DNA from: Palaemon carinicauda
Taxonomy: Eukaryota; Arthropoda; Malacostraca; Decapoda; Palaemonidae
Direction: 5' to 3'
Length of the DNA: 64,000 nucleotides
NCBI RefSeq assembly: GCF_036898095.1
Contig: NC_090729.1
Coordinates: 69,235,224 to 69,299,223 of the forward strand
Within the stretch, counting starts at the first letter, position 1; each line of letters begins with the position of its first letter. A program made the translations under genes and the position numbers. Of the stretch, positions 44,831 through 58,840 are shown piece after piece. The notes beneath the pieces are model-generated. The model was not told the DNA's origin. It worked only from the letters and a program-made list of their open reading frames with translations, and did no database searches.

Positions 44831-46577
44831 GATCGGACGTATCCGCTCTCCTCCTGACTGTCGTTGTACTTTTTCAATTCTGCTTTCTCTTTTCAGGTGT
44901 ACGTATTTTCTCTTGATGATCACCTTCATCATGCGAACCTGTCCAAGGCACGAGGGTACCTCGTGCGGAACCTTCATGTTGTCATTGGAGACCGACCCGC
45001 ACTCTGTGTCCTACTTGCCGAGGGCATCGATGTGAGCAGAGTTCACCTCGCGCAGAGTGTAGGGAGTGGTCTACCTCCCAATGGGAGAAATTTAGGTGGT
45101 GCAGGAAGAAGACGATGAAGCCCGACCGTTCTCCCTCGGGCGAGCTAATCTCTCTCAACAGCTCCCTCTCGCTGGCGCTCTTACGAGGGACAATCGAGTG
45201 GGAGTGCAGATTGTTTAACGCCTTGGCAACCCCTGGGTACTTGGGTGGTTGTTGTTGCTTTCGCTAAAAGAGCAACTTCTCCAGCTGCTGGCGAGCCATT
45301 CTTCCTTTCAGATCTGCTGTAGGTGTTGTTGTCTTTAGGGATTTCGGGACCCCCTTCGAAGGAGGAACTGCTGCGCCTTCTTCTGTGTGGTGCCAGGTGC
45401 CAGGAAGGAACTTCTCCAGAGCCATCGACATCTCACATCTTGGTACTCTGCGAGGTCCATGTATTCGCCATAACAGCAAATGTAGAATAAGTATGTGTGA
45501 AATAGATAATATAGCTATACTGATGAAAGGGAACTAGAATAAACAGAGTTCAAAGCTAGGGAGAAAAAGTGTGCTTACTATCGAGCACGGAAGCGCTCAT
45601 CCCAGGCGCATTAACCTTCAGCCTTAACATATGTTGAACACCACCATAGGAAAAGAATTAAGCCTTTGATGTGAGGAGCATAAACACATCTCCATTGTGA
45701 ATGTATAACGTAGTTGTGAACGAGAATTTGCAGACGATACACACCGTAGACCAATTTGCTAAACATACCTGGGGGTGCAGAGCTTCCTCCATGGGTGAGC
45801 ATCTTCATGACCACCCTCAGGAGCCACTCCTTCGCTGCCACAACCTCCGACTGTCTCAGTCAAATCAACCCCTAGGATCCCCCTGGAATCCTTGTCGGGT
45901 TCGTCAGTTGGGAGTCAGGACCCTAGAAGAAGGCAGACAGCAAACAGAGTGCGCAGATCACTTCCATTCCGCTCGCGTGATGAAGGCCCTGTTTCTTCTG
46001 ATTCTTCTATGGCCAACTTACCCTTTATGCCAGAAAAGGTAAATAAGGTCATAACTAAGAAGCAGAAGAGAAGGATGAGAGGTGTAACATCATCTCACAC
46101 CGACATCATCCATCCTAGGATGAGTAGGGACAACTTCACCCAGGAAGATCATGATCCATCCCTTCAATCCTCAAGACATTGTGGTAGTGCGTCCAGTTTC
46201 TGTACCTTTTCCAGACCAGGAGCCTCCAGCCCCTGCTGCCAAGGCTTTGTCTAGTGCCTCGAATACCTCTCAGGTTCCCCCTCCTAAGACTGCGGAGGAA
46301 CGTCCAGACCGCGGAGGAACATCCTGTGTGTAGGGAGTCGAAGGACTCTTAAGACGAAACCTAAGAACGCTGCGGCACGGGAAGCTAGATTGGCTGAGGC
46401 AGAGAGGCGGTCCCCTATGGGGTGGCCACCCAGTGATTCTGTTGACGATCCTGACCTACCCCAGTCTCTGGATGTGAGCCTGAAGGTGGACGACCCCTTT
46501 GACTTGGAGGATGAGAATCTTCCAAAGGCGGCCAGTCCGTACTATCACTCCGAACAGGAGAGATGTGAGTTGAAATA

Positions 46578-48578
<2,001 letters not shown>

Positions 48579-49425
48579 TATACCTTTTGCCAGGTTCTCA
48601 CCTGTATGAGGGCCATCAACAGGTTGTCACTCCTGGTTCCACCATCCAGGAAGGGAAGGATATGGTTCTCGAGGAAATATTTGAGACCCCGAAGCCTTCC
48701 AGGTCCTGTGCAGCTTTGCCTGGTCCAAAGGACTGACAACTGCCAAAAGGAAAGCTATTGCTCAGATAGCTGGAACTATAAGTTCCTTGAGGGCAGGTTC
48801 CTCCTCTCGGTCCCTTCCACTTCCATTGTTTTACAAAGGAAGTATTACGAGATCAAAAGGGAACCACATTCCACCATGACCCTCGACCCTTTTGTAGAGT
48901 CCCTAACGAAGGGTGTTCCAACTCAAACCCTCTCCTCTCTCCTCTCTGAAGGCCTCCCTCTCGGCAGTTGAGCTCCTGAACATAGAAAGAGAAGCGAAGT
49001 ACACCATGCAGGCTTCTTCGTGGCTTGATCTATGGTTGGGATCCTTAGGCTTCATGGTTCCCTCCCACAATCTTTCGAAGGAGTTGGTCAGGAAGACTTT
49101 GGAGTCCTTCCTGTTGTCAGGTACCCGGACTCTTCAGTTTTTGTTGCACCACAGTGTCAGTCTGTAGGAGAATGTCATCCTCAAGAGAATGGATACCGTC
49201 ATAGGTCGGTTCCACAAGTAGGTGCCAAAAGTGGAGGTCTCTCGGTTGAGGAATTCCACCCTCGAGGGTTCATCTCTCTTCGTTCCAGAAGAGATAGAGA
49301 GGGCTGCTGAGCGATGGAGGAAATCGTCCAACGTTTCTCTCCTCCATAGGGCCATGACATCGCAGCCCTATGGTAGACGTTTCCAGTCATTTCGACCTCA
49401 ACAAGCACCTTCCTCTACTCGCTAG

Positions 49426-50410
49426 TCAACTTCTAGGTCCTCGGCACCTTACAAGTGTCGAAGCGGCCCTTTCAGTCCAAGGGACATATGTGGTCCAAGT
49501 CCTTCAGAGGAAAGAGGGGAGGAAAGGGAGGTGGCCGAGGTGGTCCGACCCAGTAGGAATAGCATTCCACATCACCTACCACCAATGGGAGGATGTCTAC
49601 AGCGCCGCTGGCAGAGGTGGCAGCTTCACGAGGCAGATCCCTGGATGGTCAAAGTTATCGCCCTAGGGTATCCCATCCCGTTCACTCAATCTCTCCTTCC
49701 TCTGACTTGGGATCCAGTGCTTCTAAGCTTTCATGCGAAGGGATCCACAAAGGAGCTGGCCCTCAGGGCCGAAGTCTAGACCTTGCTGCAGAAGAGCACT
49801 CTCCAAGAGGTTGTGGAAAGGTCCCCAAGCTTCTACAGTCAAATGTTTCTGGTGAAAAAGGCAACTGGAGGCTGGAGACCAGTCATCAATCTCTCCCCTC
49901 TGAACACGTTTGTTTAACAGACTCGGTTCAGAATGGAGATGGCAGACAGACAAGGTCATCCGAGTTGTTCGTCCAAGGGACTTCATGTGCACACTGAATC
50001 TGAAGCACGCCTACTTCCAGATCTCAATCCATCCGTCTTCAAGGAAGTATCTGAGATTCATACGTGAGGAAATGACATACCAGTTCAAGGTTCTATGCTT
50101 CGGTCTCATGACAGCTCCTCAGGTATAAACCAGGGTGTTCGCCCCAGTGTCATCTTGGGCTCTAGGAATGGCATCCGTCTGCTCAGATATCTGGACAACT
50201 GGCTGATCCTAGCAGACTCGGAGACGACCCTTCTTCGTCACCAGGACATGCTTCTTGAGTTTTGTCAGGACCTGGGGACTCTGATAAATCACAAGAAGTC
50301 ATTACTGCAACCTTCACAGAGACTGGTATACCTCGGTATGATCATAAACACTGTCCTAGAGAGAGTCTTCCCATCTGACAAAAGAGTACTCTCTTCCTCA
50401 TAAAAGAAGT
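49426..50410 (+). pseudogene. RT: DIRS-B2 reverse transcriptase
   Basis: In broken + frames the region reads MFLVKKATGGWRPVINLS (fingers, near 49840-49895), DFMCTLNLKHAYFQISIH (motif A region, where Asn replaces the usual Asp in TLDL), FKVLCFGLMTAPQV (motif B), then LLRYLDNWLILADSE (motif C near 50182-50225) and QRLVYLGMIINTVLE (near 50320-50365). Motif C has YLDN where active enzymes have YLDD, so two catalytic Asp positions appear mutated. Frameshifts near 49920, 49990 and 50130 and a stop add to this. Dead RT of the DIRS class. Confidence 0.82.
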
Positions 50411-50880
50411 TCTTCCAGCCTCTCGTTGGTAGAGTCTGTTAAGCCATCTAACCTCTATCATCCGTCTTGTTCCAAATGGCTGCCTCAGGATACGATCCCT
50501 GCAGTGGCAGCTGAAGTCTGTGTGGAACCAACACTTGGATACACCGGACACCCGAGTTCTGATGCATTCCAACAATGGTGGGACAACATCGACGTATACA
50601 CCTTTCCTCCATTTTGTCTGATGAGAAGACTGCTCAAGAAGATCAGAGCGTCCAAAGATCTAATGATGACCCTCGTAGCTCTGCCATGGCATCATGCAGA
50701 GTAGTTTCTGGACCTCCAACAACTTCTAGTAGATCTACCAAGAGAACTCCCTCCATGACCGAGATCTACTCAAACAACCACATGCGAACATCTTCCACAA
50801 GACCGTGCAGTCGCTTCGATTTCATGCGTGAAGTCTATCCAGCATCTCCTCTCTCAGTAGGGCTTACCACGACAAGTTGC
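50411..50880 (+). pseudogene. RH: DIRS-B2 region after RT, RNase H largely lost
   Basis: The expected RNase H core cannot be recognised: only about 150 bases separate the RT end from SDAFQQWWDNIDVYTFPPF (50550-50610), the block that follows RNase H in the polyprotein. The FPPF and LMRRLLKKI segments match the post-RNase H domain. Most of RNase H therefore seems deleted. The end joins the recombinase region near 50880. Confidence 0.6.
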
Positions 50881-50887
50881 GGAGTGA

Positions 50888-51803
50888 ATGTCCGGATACA
50901 TGCACAAGTCCTCATCCTCAGTCTACCAGGCTAAATGGAGAGAGTTCTGTGGATGGTGCTATGGAAGGAAGGTCTCTCCACTTGATGCCACTATTCCAGT
51001 AATAGCGGAGCACCTTGTATATCTTGGGGAGGAAAAACTCCTTTCAGTCTTGGCGGTGAAAGGCTACTGCTCAACCTTAAGCCTTGCCTTTAAGCTGAAA
51101 GGAGTAGATATTTCCTCTTCGTTGTAGCTTTATTTACTCATATGTAGTTATGAGATCACTTTCCCCCAGTCAAAGATTAGGCCTCCTCCTTGGAATATGG
51201 ATCGTGTTTTGAGATCTTTGAAAGGACCTACTTTTGAACCATTACGCCATGCAACTGATTGAAATCTTGCTTTGAAGACGACGTTCCTGCTCGTTTTAGC
51301 CCCGGCAAAGAGAGTCGTTGAACTTCATGGCTTCTCGTATGACATCGCCCATTCAAGGGGATTGGGTGAAGTGACACTGCTTCGTCTGAGTTTATTGCTA
51401 AGACTCAAAATCCGGGGGTGCTGGACCATTGATTCGGGCCCTTCCAGATTGCGAGGCTTTGTTCTGAAATTAATGACCCAGATTAGTTGTTACTATGCCC
51501 AGTGAGGAGTTTGAGATACTATCTTAAACACACTGCAGCAACACGGACAAGACTAACACCTCTGTTTGTTAGTTCAGGTAGAGTAAAGAGGAGGATCACC
51601 AAGAAAACGGTTTCTTCTTTCATTCACCGTCATCGAAAGAGCCTTGGCCCCAGATCCCCTCAGGCTCATTGACCTAGAGCCCATGATGTCAGGGAAATCA
51701 GTACTTCCCTGGTATTCAAGAGCAATTTTTCGGTGTTGCAAGTTATCCAAGCGGGCGTGTGAAAGAGACAGACCACCTTCACAGCCCATTACTTAAAAGA
51801 CGT
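50888..51803 (+). pseudogene. YR: DIRS-B2 tyrosine recombinase
   Basis: Core-binding domain: YQAKWREFCGWCYGRKVSPL and ISEHLVYL-type sequence at 50915-51125, ending in a stop. Catalytic domain: AKRVVELHGFSYDIAHSRG near 51307-51362 (box with catalytic Arg), LRYYLKHTAATRTRLTPLFV near 51505-51565, RAHDVREISTSL near 51675-51710 (HxxR box) and HYLKD near 51786-51800 (nucleophile Tyr). The order and spacing fit DIRS/Ngaro-type recombinases. Stops near 51127, 51255 and 51670 and frame changes make it a pseudogene, but all four catalytic elements can still be read. Confidence 0.85.
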
Positions 51804-52340
51804 GACCCACAGGTGACTCAATATCCTCGCTATCGGTCCTGTGGTGGCTGCTCAACAAGTGGTTTAAGATACCTCAGGTTCCTTGATGGACAAGTAACAG
51901 TTGGTTGAGGGCATTGGTTACCCGGGTTACGACTGGGATGAATTAGAAGAATGTCTGGCTTTCCTTTCTTCATCTTCCCATCCCTTGGGGTACAGCACCA
52001 TGGGTCCCTCTGCAAGCTGGCCTCAACCTCTTCAAGTAATTATCACTTCCCTTGTGTAGCCTAGTATAAGTTATAAAATAGTTATACTGTGCATGTCACC
52101 ATTGCATTCTGCGAGGGGGGAATGGGATACGTCTCGTTTTTTTCTATATAAACTCGAAGACATTCATAGAAACATCAACCTTTATTTTACTGCATTGCAC
52201 AGGCCACGAGTATACTCGCTTAGTATTTTTCAGCGAGGTGTCAAAGTTTTTCCTACACCAGAGTCATATACTGTACTAGGTAAAACCAGGTCAATGTCCT
52301 TGCCAGATCTAGGACTTCCACCCAACTAAGAGCGAGTTAT
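51804..52340 (+). other. 3' untranslated region of DIRS-B2
   Basis: Aligns to 42680-43230 of DIRS-B1 in its first 250 bases. No coding potential seen. Confidence 0.65.
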
Positions 52341-52437
52341 CCACATAAATAACAGAAAGTCTTAGTTTGGGAACAAATGAAAAATTCTTAGATAATTTGT
52401 ATCTTTCCTTAACTAATACAAACCTGGAATTATTTAT
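52341..52437 (+). repeat. Internal complementary region (ICR) of DIRS-B2
   Basis: Bases 52341-52380 (ccacataaataac to gaacaaatga) are the reverse complement of the left end near 44627-44670, with several differences. Bases 52377-52437 are the reverse complement of the right end 52615-52672 (blocks aactaatacaaacctgga and aatttgtat). Same architecture as in DIRS-B1. Confidence 0.85.
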
Positions 52438-52439
52438 AT

Positions 52440-52672
52440 AGATTTACCCGACATCACCTGTCCCCCAGAAGTCTTGCCTGCAATAAAAGGTGACGTCTCT
52501 CACTGCTGTGAGAGTATTTACAATATAGGGGCGGCTGGGAACCCCCAGTCACCCCGAGTCTCGCAATTAAAGTCTAATGGCTACCTCCAGCTGCCCTGAA
52601 AGAATATCCACTTACATAACTCCAGGTTTGTATTAGTTAGGGAAAAATACAAATTAACTCTGAATTTGTCAT
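52440..52672 (-). repeat. Right inverted terminal repeat of DIRS-B2
   Basis: Inverse of the left ITR over 52490-52620; the outer end pairs with the ICR. It ends at tcat 52672, and DIRS-C sequence follows directly. Confidence 0.85.
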
Positions 52673-54060
52673 ATTCAGATTCTTTTTCTTTTAAGGTGTG
52701 TGAATTCTTCTTCTGAGTCCTCAAGCGTACTTGTCCAGGGCCTGAAGGCTGCTTTTGCAGCACCTTTATGTCCTCAGTCGAGACTGCCACCCATTCGTTG
52801 TGCCAGACCTGCAGGGGCCGCCACTGTGACCAGAGTAACACCTGTGAGGAGTGTAGTGAGTGGTCTGCCTCCCAGTGGGAGAGATTTAGGTGCTAACAGA
52901 AGAAGAAGTCCAAGAGGGATTCTTCGCCTTTGGGGTCTTCCTTAAGGGCAAAGAAACCTCGGACATCATCTCTTACCCTACTGTCTCTTCCCAAAGCTCC
53001 TGCTTGCATGGCCTCTTCCATGGGGCAGTCAAATAGGAGTGTAGACCAACTTATTCCAGGGTAACCTCGTGGATCCGGGGACGTCATTGCTTCCCCTAGG
53101 GAAACCGCTTCACCCCTGCCCTTGGGTGAGTTTTTTCACCTTCTGATTGGTTGCAGGTGTGGCCAGGCCTCCTCATAGAGAAGTACTTGTGGAACTTATG
53201 CAGTGTGGGATCGAAAGGGGTCCTTCTCCGATGTCCTCCGAAGTGGAAGTCCTGTGCCGTTTCTCCTGCTCCTGCTAGTCCTGCGTGGTGATGAGACCAG
53301 CGCTCCTGGTCACCTCCCCAATGACGCCCTTCTGCTGACAACAAGACCTCTCACCACCCTCCGATCTCTTCGCACTCTAGGGACCATAGTCCTCTACGCG
53401 TGCCCAGACATTCATCCTCTCTCTCCGGCAGACAATGCTCTGGTTCCCGAGAGCGACGATCTTCTCGCCATTCTCCTGCTTATATCACCGCTCATCTCAT
53501 GATTGTCACTAGTCTCGTGATAGTCACTCATCAGCTCGTGCTCATCACTCACATCTTGTAATTGTCACTCTGCAGATCGTCATTCGCCTGCTCGTGATCA
53601 TCACTCGCCTTCTAGACTTTCTTCCTTGGCCCGCTGTTCTCCTGTTTGCGATCACACGTCACCTTGTGATTGCCATTATCCAGTGCATTGCTTACCAGCT
53701 TGTCGTTCACTGGTGCCTGGTCTTCCAAAGTGCCGTTCGCCATCTTGTCCTCCACCTAGACAATCTCCTGCCAGACGACGCTCACCTGGTGATTGGCAGC
53801 GCGCTATACTCTTCATCTCGTCACTCGCCAGGGTGCTCCTCACCATCTCATTGTTCTCCAGTGCGACTCTTTCCTGCTCACCGATCTCCAGCTCGCCAGC
53901 TTGTCAATCACCAATGTGTCGCTCTCCTATGGGTTGTCCTATGGGTTGCCTTTCAACACGACGCTCGCCAATACGTTGACGATAATCTGCTCGCTCACTT
54001 GCCGCTTACTTTCTCGTCGATGTTCAGCCCCAATGACCTCTGATCCTTTGTTATGAACAT
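52673..54060 (+). pseudogene. gag: DIRS-C copy 1 gag-like region
   Basis: Reads CPGPEGCFCSTFM near 52735, then CQTCRGRHCDQSNTCEEC and ECSEWSASQWERFRC near 52800-52895. This is the best-preserved version of the Cys-rich plus WSxxQWExF module in the window. Downstream (53200-54050) is a long low-complexity stretch whose frames give repeated Ser, Pro, Arg and His motifs such as CRSPSC and SPARRRSP. An apparently open frame of 149 codons at 53594-54043 is probably an out-of-frame reading of these repeats. Stops and shifts break the gene. Confidence 0.65.
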
Positions 54061-55055
54061 TTCTACTGACTTCAGACAATCCAAATCACAGGGCAGCTTG
54101 GAAGACCAGTGGTATAAATCTAATTAATGAGAATGAGTATGCACTGTAGTGTACAACTGTTCTGACTGCATTAGTTTTGAAGACTAACAATTCCTTTGGT
54201 TAGTTCAAAGGACTAAGCTTTAAGTTACTAATGATTATAAATATTCAAAGCTTATTTCAGTATTACTGGTAATTAGCATTCATTGATTTAATTGAGAAGA
54301 ATGCAAATTTTGGATTAATTCAGTTAAGATTGGTGACATTTGTTATGACCTGGATGAAGAAGTTTTTTTGTAATGTAATGACTTTCTTAACACAGGCGCC
54401 AAAAGAAATACTCCAACTTTAATCTAGGTAATTTCATAAGAGCAGCTGAGAATCTCCAAGAGAAAATAGGCAACAGCAAACCAAACCTTCACCCCCCCTC
54501 CCCCCAGGACTGTTTTCAGCCTGATTCTCATTGTGCATCTAAATTTGTTTGTTAAGCCTAGTTCCTTGAGTACTTCTAAATTTGACTTTACACCTGGTTT
54601 TGATGCCCTGTATTCTCCATGATCATTAATAGGTCGTTACCCAATTTTTCTGAGAAAGGGAGGGATGAGCAAGACCATTTCCTGAAGTAATATAATTCAT
54701 CTTGATCACTTCCTGTTATCTTTAGCAATACCACAAAGTAAAATCCAGTGGCTCAAAATCAGTTTCAACTGAAAATTAAACCAGTAGATAATGATAGTTA
54801 TGAAAACCCGTAAGACCTAGAATTCATTTGTCATATCTACTGAATGTATTTATATTACTTCAAGTCCATAGTTCCAGTCTCTCAAAAATGGTCAGTCTTG
54901 CTTTATCTAAATCTCTTAAAGCCGAAGTGGTCAAAATATTCTCGTAGCCACTCAAATAGGCACCAGAGTTCTTCCTCCTAAAGTAAACAGGTAAAGCTAA
55001 TGTTTTTCTACCCAGGATCATTTTGCTTCCAATACAAGTATGTCATGCAAAAAAT
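54061..55055. other. AT-rich stretch with no recognised feature
   Basis: About 1 kb between the two DIRS-C copies. No ORF above 60 codons and no terminal repeats. A C-rich run is present near 54490. Probably host background. Confidence 0.6.
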
Positions 55056-56690
55056 GCAAATTTGTTCAAACACTAAATACAAACCCTTACGCTATTTATA
55101 GGGATTTTACTTTCGGTGAAGCTGGAAGACTAGCCTTAAGACTTTTAAGCGAGGTATAACTACCTGCCCGCAAGTTAGCTGGAGGTTAAGGGGGGTAGCC
55201 CGCTACCATACTTACACATTAGTGTTGTCTCGCCACTTTTGCTTTTGGCTTGGCCTAGAACGGATGTTATCACTCTTCGCCTCTCCAAGTGTGTTTTGAC
55301 TCGCCATTCTGACTAATTCTTTTTTGCTTTATCTTTCACAGGTGTGCTTGTTGTTTCTCCTTGCTGTCCATCATGCGGACCTATCCGGGACCTGAAGAAT
55401 GCTCCTGTGAGATCTTCATGTCCTCCACTGAGACTGAAAACCATTTGTTGTGAAGAGGATAACACCTGGGATGAATGTCGGGAGTGGTCTTCCTTCCAGT
55501 GGGAGAGATTTGGCTGGTGGTGCAATAAGAAGTCCAAAAGAGATTCTTTGCCTTCAGGGTCTTCCTCGAATTCAAATAAACCTGGGACTCCTTCCTTGAC
55601 CCCTTGATCTCTTCCTGAAACTCCTGCTTGATCTGTCGCTTCTGAAGAACGGTCAAACAGGAGGGCAGACAAATTAACACCAGGTTAACTCCGTGGTTTG
55701 AGGGACAGTGTTGCTTTCCCTAGAGAAGCAGCTCTGCCCCTTCCCTCGGGTATCCTTTTCTCTTTCTGATGTTTTGCAGTTTTCACCTTCTTTGAGTGTT
55801 ACCAGTCCCCCTTTGAAGGAAGCGCTGATGGAGCTTCTTTAGCTGGGTGCTGAGAGGAAAAGGACTCCGGCCTCCCAGAGGTTGAAGCCCATTTGCTATG
55901 GAGTGCTGAGCTTCACGTCCCTGTCGCTGACTTGTTGTTCTACTGTCACTGCAGCTGCTGCCACCGAATACTGCGCTCTTCCCCCTGCTGAGTCCTCTCA
56001 GCCTTCAGGGGAGGGGGAACAAAGTCCGAGGCCTGTTTCTCCTATGAGTATTCACCTCCCTCGTTCTCGAGTGAGTTCCTCCCCTGATACTCCATCGCAG
56101 AGACCTTCTAGACATCACCCCATCTAGCCCTTTGGAACATGCCTCCCCAGCTAAGGGATCTCGCCACCGACGACGATTCCCCTCTCCATTTTCTGACCGG
56201 CATGCTGTTGACGACAGGAGCCCTCTCCACCATAGGGATCGCTAATCCTCCTCATGGAAGGAACGTAGTCCTCGCCGCCCTTCTAGACATTCTCTTTCAC
56301 CCTTTGTCAGGAGAGACTACCCTGACAATCTTCTAGACGCTCTCCTGTTAGGGATCGCCACTCGCCAATGTGTGATTGCTGCTCTTCAGTTCGTAATTGC
56401 CACTCCCCAGCTTGTGATGGCCAACCTCTAGCTTGTGGTCGTCACTCACCAGTTCGTGGTTGTCACTCGCCAGTTCATGGTTGTCACTCTCCAATTTCTC
56501 GTCACTTGCCAGCTGCTCATTGTTTGTCAGCTGCTCGTCTATCATCACCTTGTGATCATCCATTGTCTCCTCGTGATTGTTACTATCGTGATCGTTTGAT
56601 CATCACTCGTGATCGTTTGATTGACACTCGTCACCTCATCCCTCTTAACGAGAGAATGGCTTGATGAAGTCATTTGGCTTCAGCATGGCA
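55056..56690 (+). mobile_element. DIRS-type element C, copy 2 (left ITR and gag only)
   Basis: The left terminal part (about 55056-55290) matches 44393-44626. The gag-like part reads CPSCGPIRD, then CCEEDNTWDECREWSSFQWERF near 55450-55515 and a repeat-rich region with HSPVRG and HSPISR segments at 56380-56500. The sequence then turns unrecognisable near 56690, without RT, recombinase or a right ITR. Either 3' truncated or a non-autonomous form. The latter is suggested only by the similar end point of copy 1. Confidence 0.75.
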
Positions 56691-57297
56691 TATCATTCCC
56701 AGGCTTAAGCTTGGTGATGAGCAAGAAGGCTCTTGAACTGGGAAATTTTTTCTCCTCAGTTTGACTCTAAATTTCTCTCATCCTACTTTTAGTATAATTG
56801 CTTCATTCTCCTTCATATTTATCAACTGTCTCCAACCTTGGTGTCAAAACTCTCTTACCTATTTTAATGTCCAGATTTTTCTTAGGGGACATCGTATCCG
56901 GGATTGAAATTTTTTCCAAAATCAATTGTGGGAGCTGTGGTGATCTTGCCAACTACCAAATACTGTAATGTTTGAACACCTAGGAGTGTCAGTACACGGA
57001 ACTATTTTCTCCCAAAAAACTTGGCCTTTGGTTTTCAGTGGTTGGCCGGTTTTATATTGATGGGACTCTCAGCATTCTATCCGGTTTGCCTGCCACTATG
57101 ATTAAAGAGGGGATAATTGTATTCTTGAAATGCTCTCCGTCCCATCAAGCATGTTTGGCATACACTTGAGTCACTCTAATCATAGTGGTACCATCCCGTT
57201 GTGGTAGGGTAGGGACTGGAGATTAGGGAAGCTTAATGAAGTCTTTGAGATTTGGTAGTCTTATTATTTTCCTTCCCTTATACTTATTTTTTTTCAG
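56691..57297. other. No recognised feature
   Basis: About 600 bases without ORF or repeat that I can identify. The end (57270-57297) is a pyrimidine tract followed by CAG, a possible splice acceptor for the next entry. Confidence 0.5.
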
Positions 57298-57493
57298 TGT
57301 TTGTTTTTTCATTGTTGTTATTACCTCTTATCTCCCCCTCAAAAAAAATAATGAGTAAACTTAATGTTCCCCGTACCCCTGAATCAGGTGGCAAAGCCCA
57401 GACCATTGACAACCTTTGCTAATTTAAATAAGGAAAATTCTGTTGACAACCTAGGAATAAAAAAGGACCCCTCTACTAATGTTTCAAAACCAG
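57298..57493 (+). CDS. Possible host exon with start codon (unidentified protein, uncertain)
   Basis: A pyrimidine-rich tract and TTTTCAG end at 57297, and CAG|GTAAGT follows at 57491-57499, so the interval has the form of an internal exon. Two frames look protein-like. From ATG 57352 one reads MSKLNVPRTPESGGKAQTID and stops at about 57423. From ATG 57364 the other reads through to the donor, with TTFANLNKENSVDNLGIKKD. A single-base lesion near 57395 could explain why each half looks plausible. I do not recognise the protein. It could also be chance or a pseudogene. DIRS-A copy 2 begins only 67 bases after the donor. Confidence 0.25.
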
Positions 57494-57559
57494 GTAAGTC
57501 AGGTAAACTTCAAATCCTTCATTTTACTCAAATTTCAATAGATGCTGATTATGATAACT

Positions 57560-57995
57560 GATTTTGAGCAAAGTGAAAAATCTATTTTTTGGTGATATGG
57601 CCATGTCGTCCTTATTGAAGGTTCCTTTAGGTAACTTTCTAAGGGATATTTGGCTACAGTGATACTCCCAGAGAATTAACCACAGGTTCCCAGAATTCTA
57701 ACTCCTGGCGCGAGTATCCTTAATATAACTTATAAGGATATCGCATAATATCAGGGGACATATTTCTTGATGCGACACAGCAATCTTCACCCCGAATAGA
57801 TTTTACGCTTTGAGGGGGAAGAGTGGCAAAATTGAAGGGGAGCTGTCATCAAGGTTACCCGGTGGATCCCCTCCCAGTACTACTACGTCGTAACTATTCC
57901 TTGTTGCATTTAAGCCTGGATAGCTGCAGATAGAGTAGTTTCAGGTGGGGTCTTTATTTACATAGTTGTATTCTCCTTTTTGAAAGAAGGGAGGG
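57560..57995 (+). repeat. Inverted terminal repeat at the 3' end of DIRS-A copy 2
   Basis: Bases 57617-57900 match 1-290 of copy 1. The outermost 57561-57617 (gattttgagcaaag and the ggccatgtcgtcc block) pairs with 57998-58054. Confidence 0.8.
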
Positions 57996-57997
57996 TC

Positions 57998-58105
57998 CAT
58001 CAGGACGACATGGCCATATCACCCAAAAATAGATTTTTTGCTTTGCTCAAAATCCGTTTTTTTGGGCTCAGCCATGTCGTCCTGATGGAAGCTTACCAGA
58101 GAATT
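57998..58105 (-). repeat. Internal complementary region (ICR) of DIRS-A copy 2
   Basis: 57998-58054 is the reverse complement of the element's 3' terminus at 57561-57617. 58068-58100 (gccatgtcgtcctgatggaag) should be complementary to the 5' terminus, which lies outside the window. Copy 1 at position 1 starts with ggaaggttcc, compatible with this. Together they give the DIRS ICR layout. Confidence 0.75.
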
Positions 58106-58840
58106 ACTCGAAAGTACTATATCTGTGGGTTTGTATAAGTGCCTTTACTTTGACTGAGTTCCTTATATGGTCTCCCAGACCTTATATGCATGACATTACC
58201 ATTATTTGTCATATCCACTAAGTTTGGAACTAACTTGGGGCTTCCTGCCCCCTGCAGGGAAATTGTCGATATCGACTATAAGGCATCAAAGTTTGTATTC
58301 TGTAGGAACAATGTGGAACTTGTAAAGATTACCAGGTTGTTCTTTCAGAGGTTACACTCTCAAGTATTATTTTAGGAAAAATAAAAGGCTCTGGATCGTT
58401 TAATCATATTCATGAAGGGCGAATAAGACGCAGATACATTTATATGTATTTTATTTTCATAGACAAATATAGAAATGCAAAATCAAAATGTATCATAAAG
58501 AGAATCCTTGTGACATATCTACATCTCTGGGTATATATATTTTTAACCTGGAAGGGAAGAAATACATTTATTATAGATCATCCATAGATGCCACTCACTA
58601 TTGTGAAATTGCCTGATTAATTTCAATTAGATGTTGGATATGTTTCAACACTGTGTACAAATGTTCACACGGCACTGGTGTTATTGTTTAGATTCTACAC
58701 CTATATAGAACAGTCCGAAATTCACCATTGTGATTTTCATTAAAAAGTATTACAGTACACTCGAAAATGCTAATACCTGTTCACCCAGTCCACTGTTAAG
58801 TCCAAAAACAGTCCACTGTTCATCGCAGCACTAGACGGCA
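58106..58840 (-). other. 3' untranslated region of DIRS-A copy 2
   Basis: No coding sequence. About 700 bases, AT-rich, between the ICR and the recombinase stop. Copy 1 has no counterpart beyond about 7861. Confidence 0.6.

Noticed and set aside
53594..54043. 149-aa ORF as an independent membrane protein
   Set aside because: Hydrophobic reading results from a shifted frame of the Ser/Pro/Arg repeat region of DIRS-C gag.
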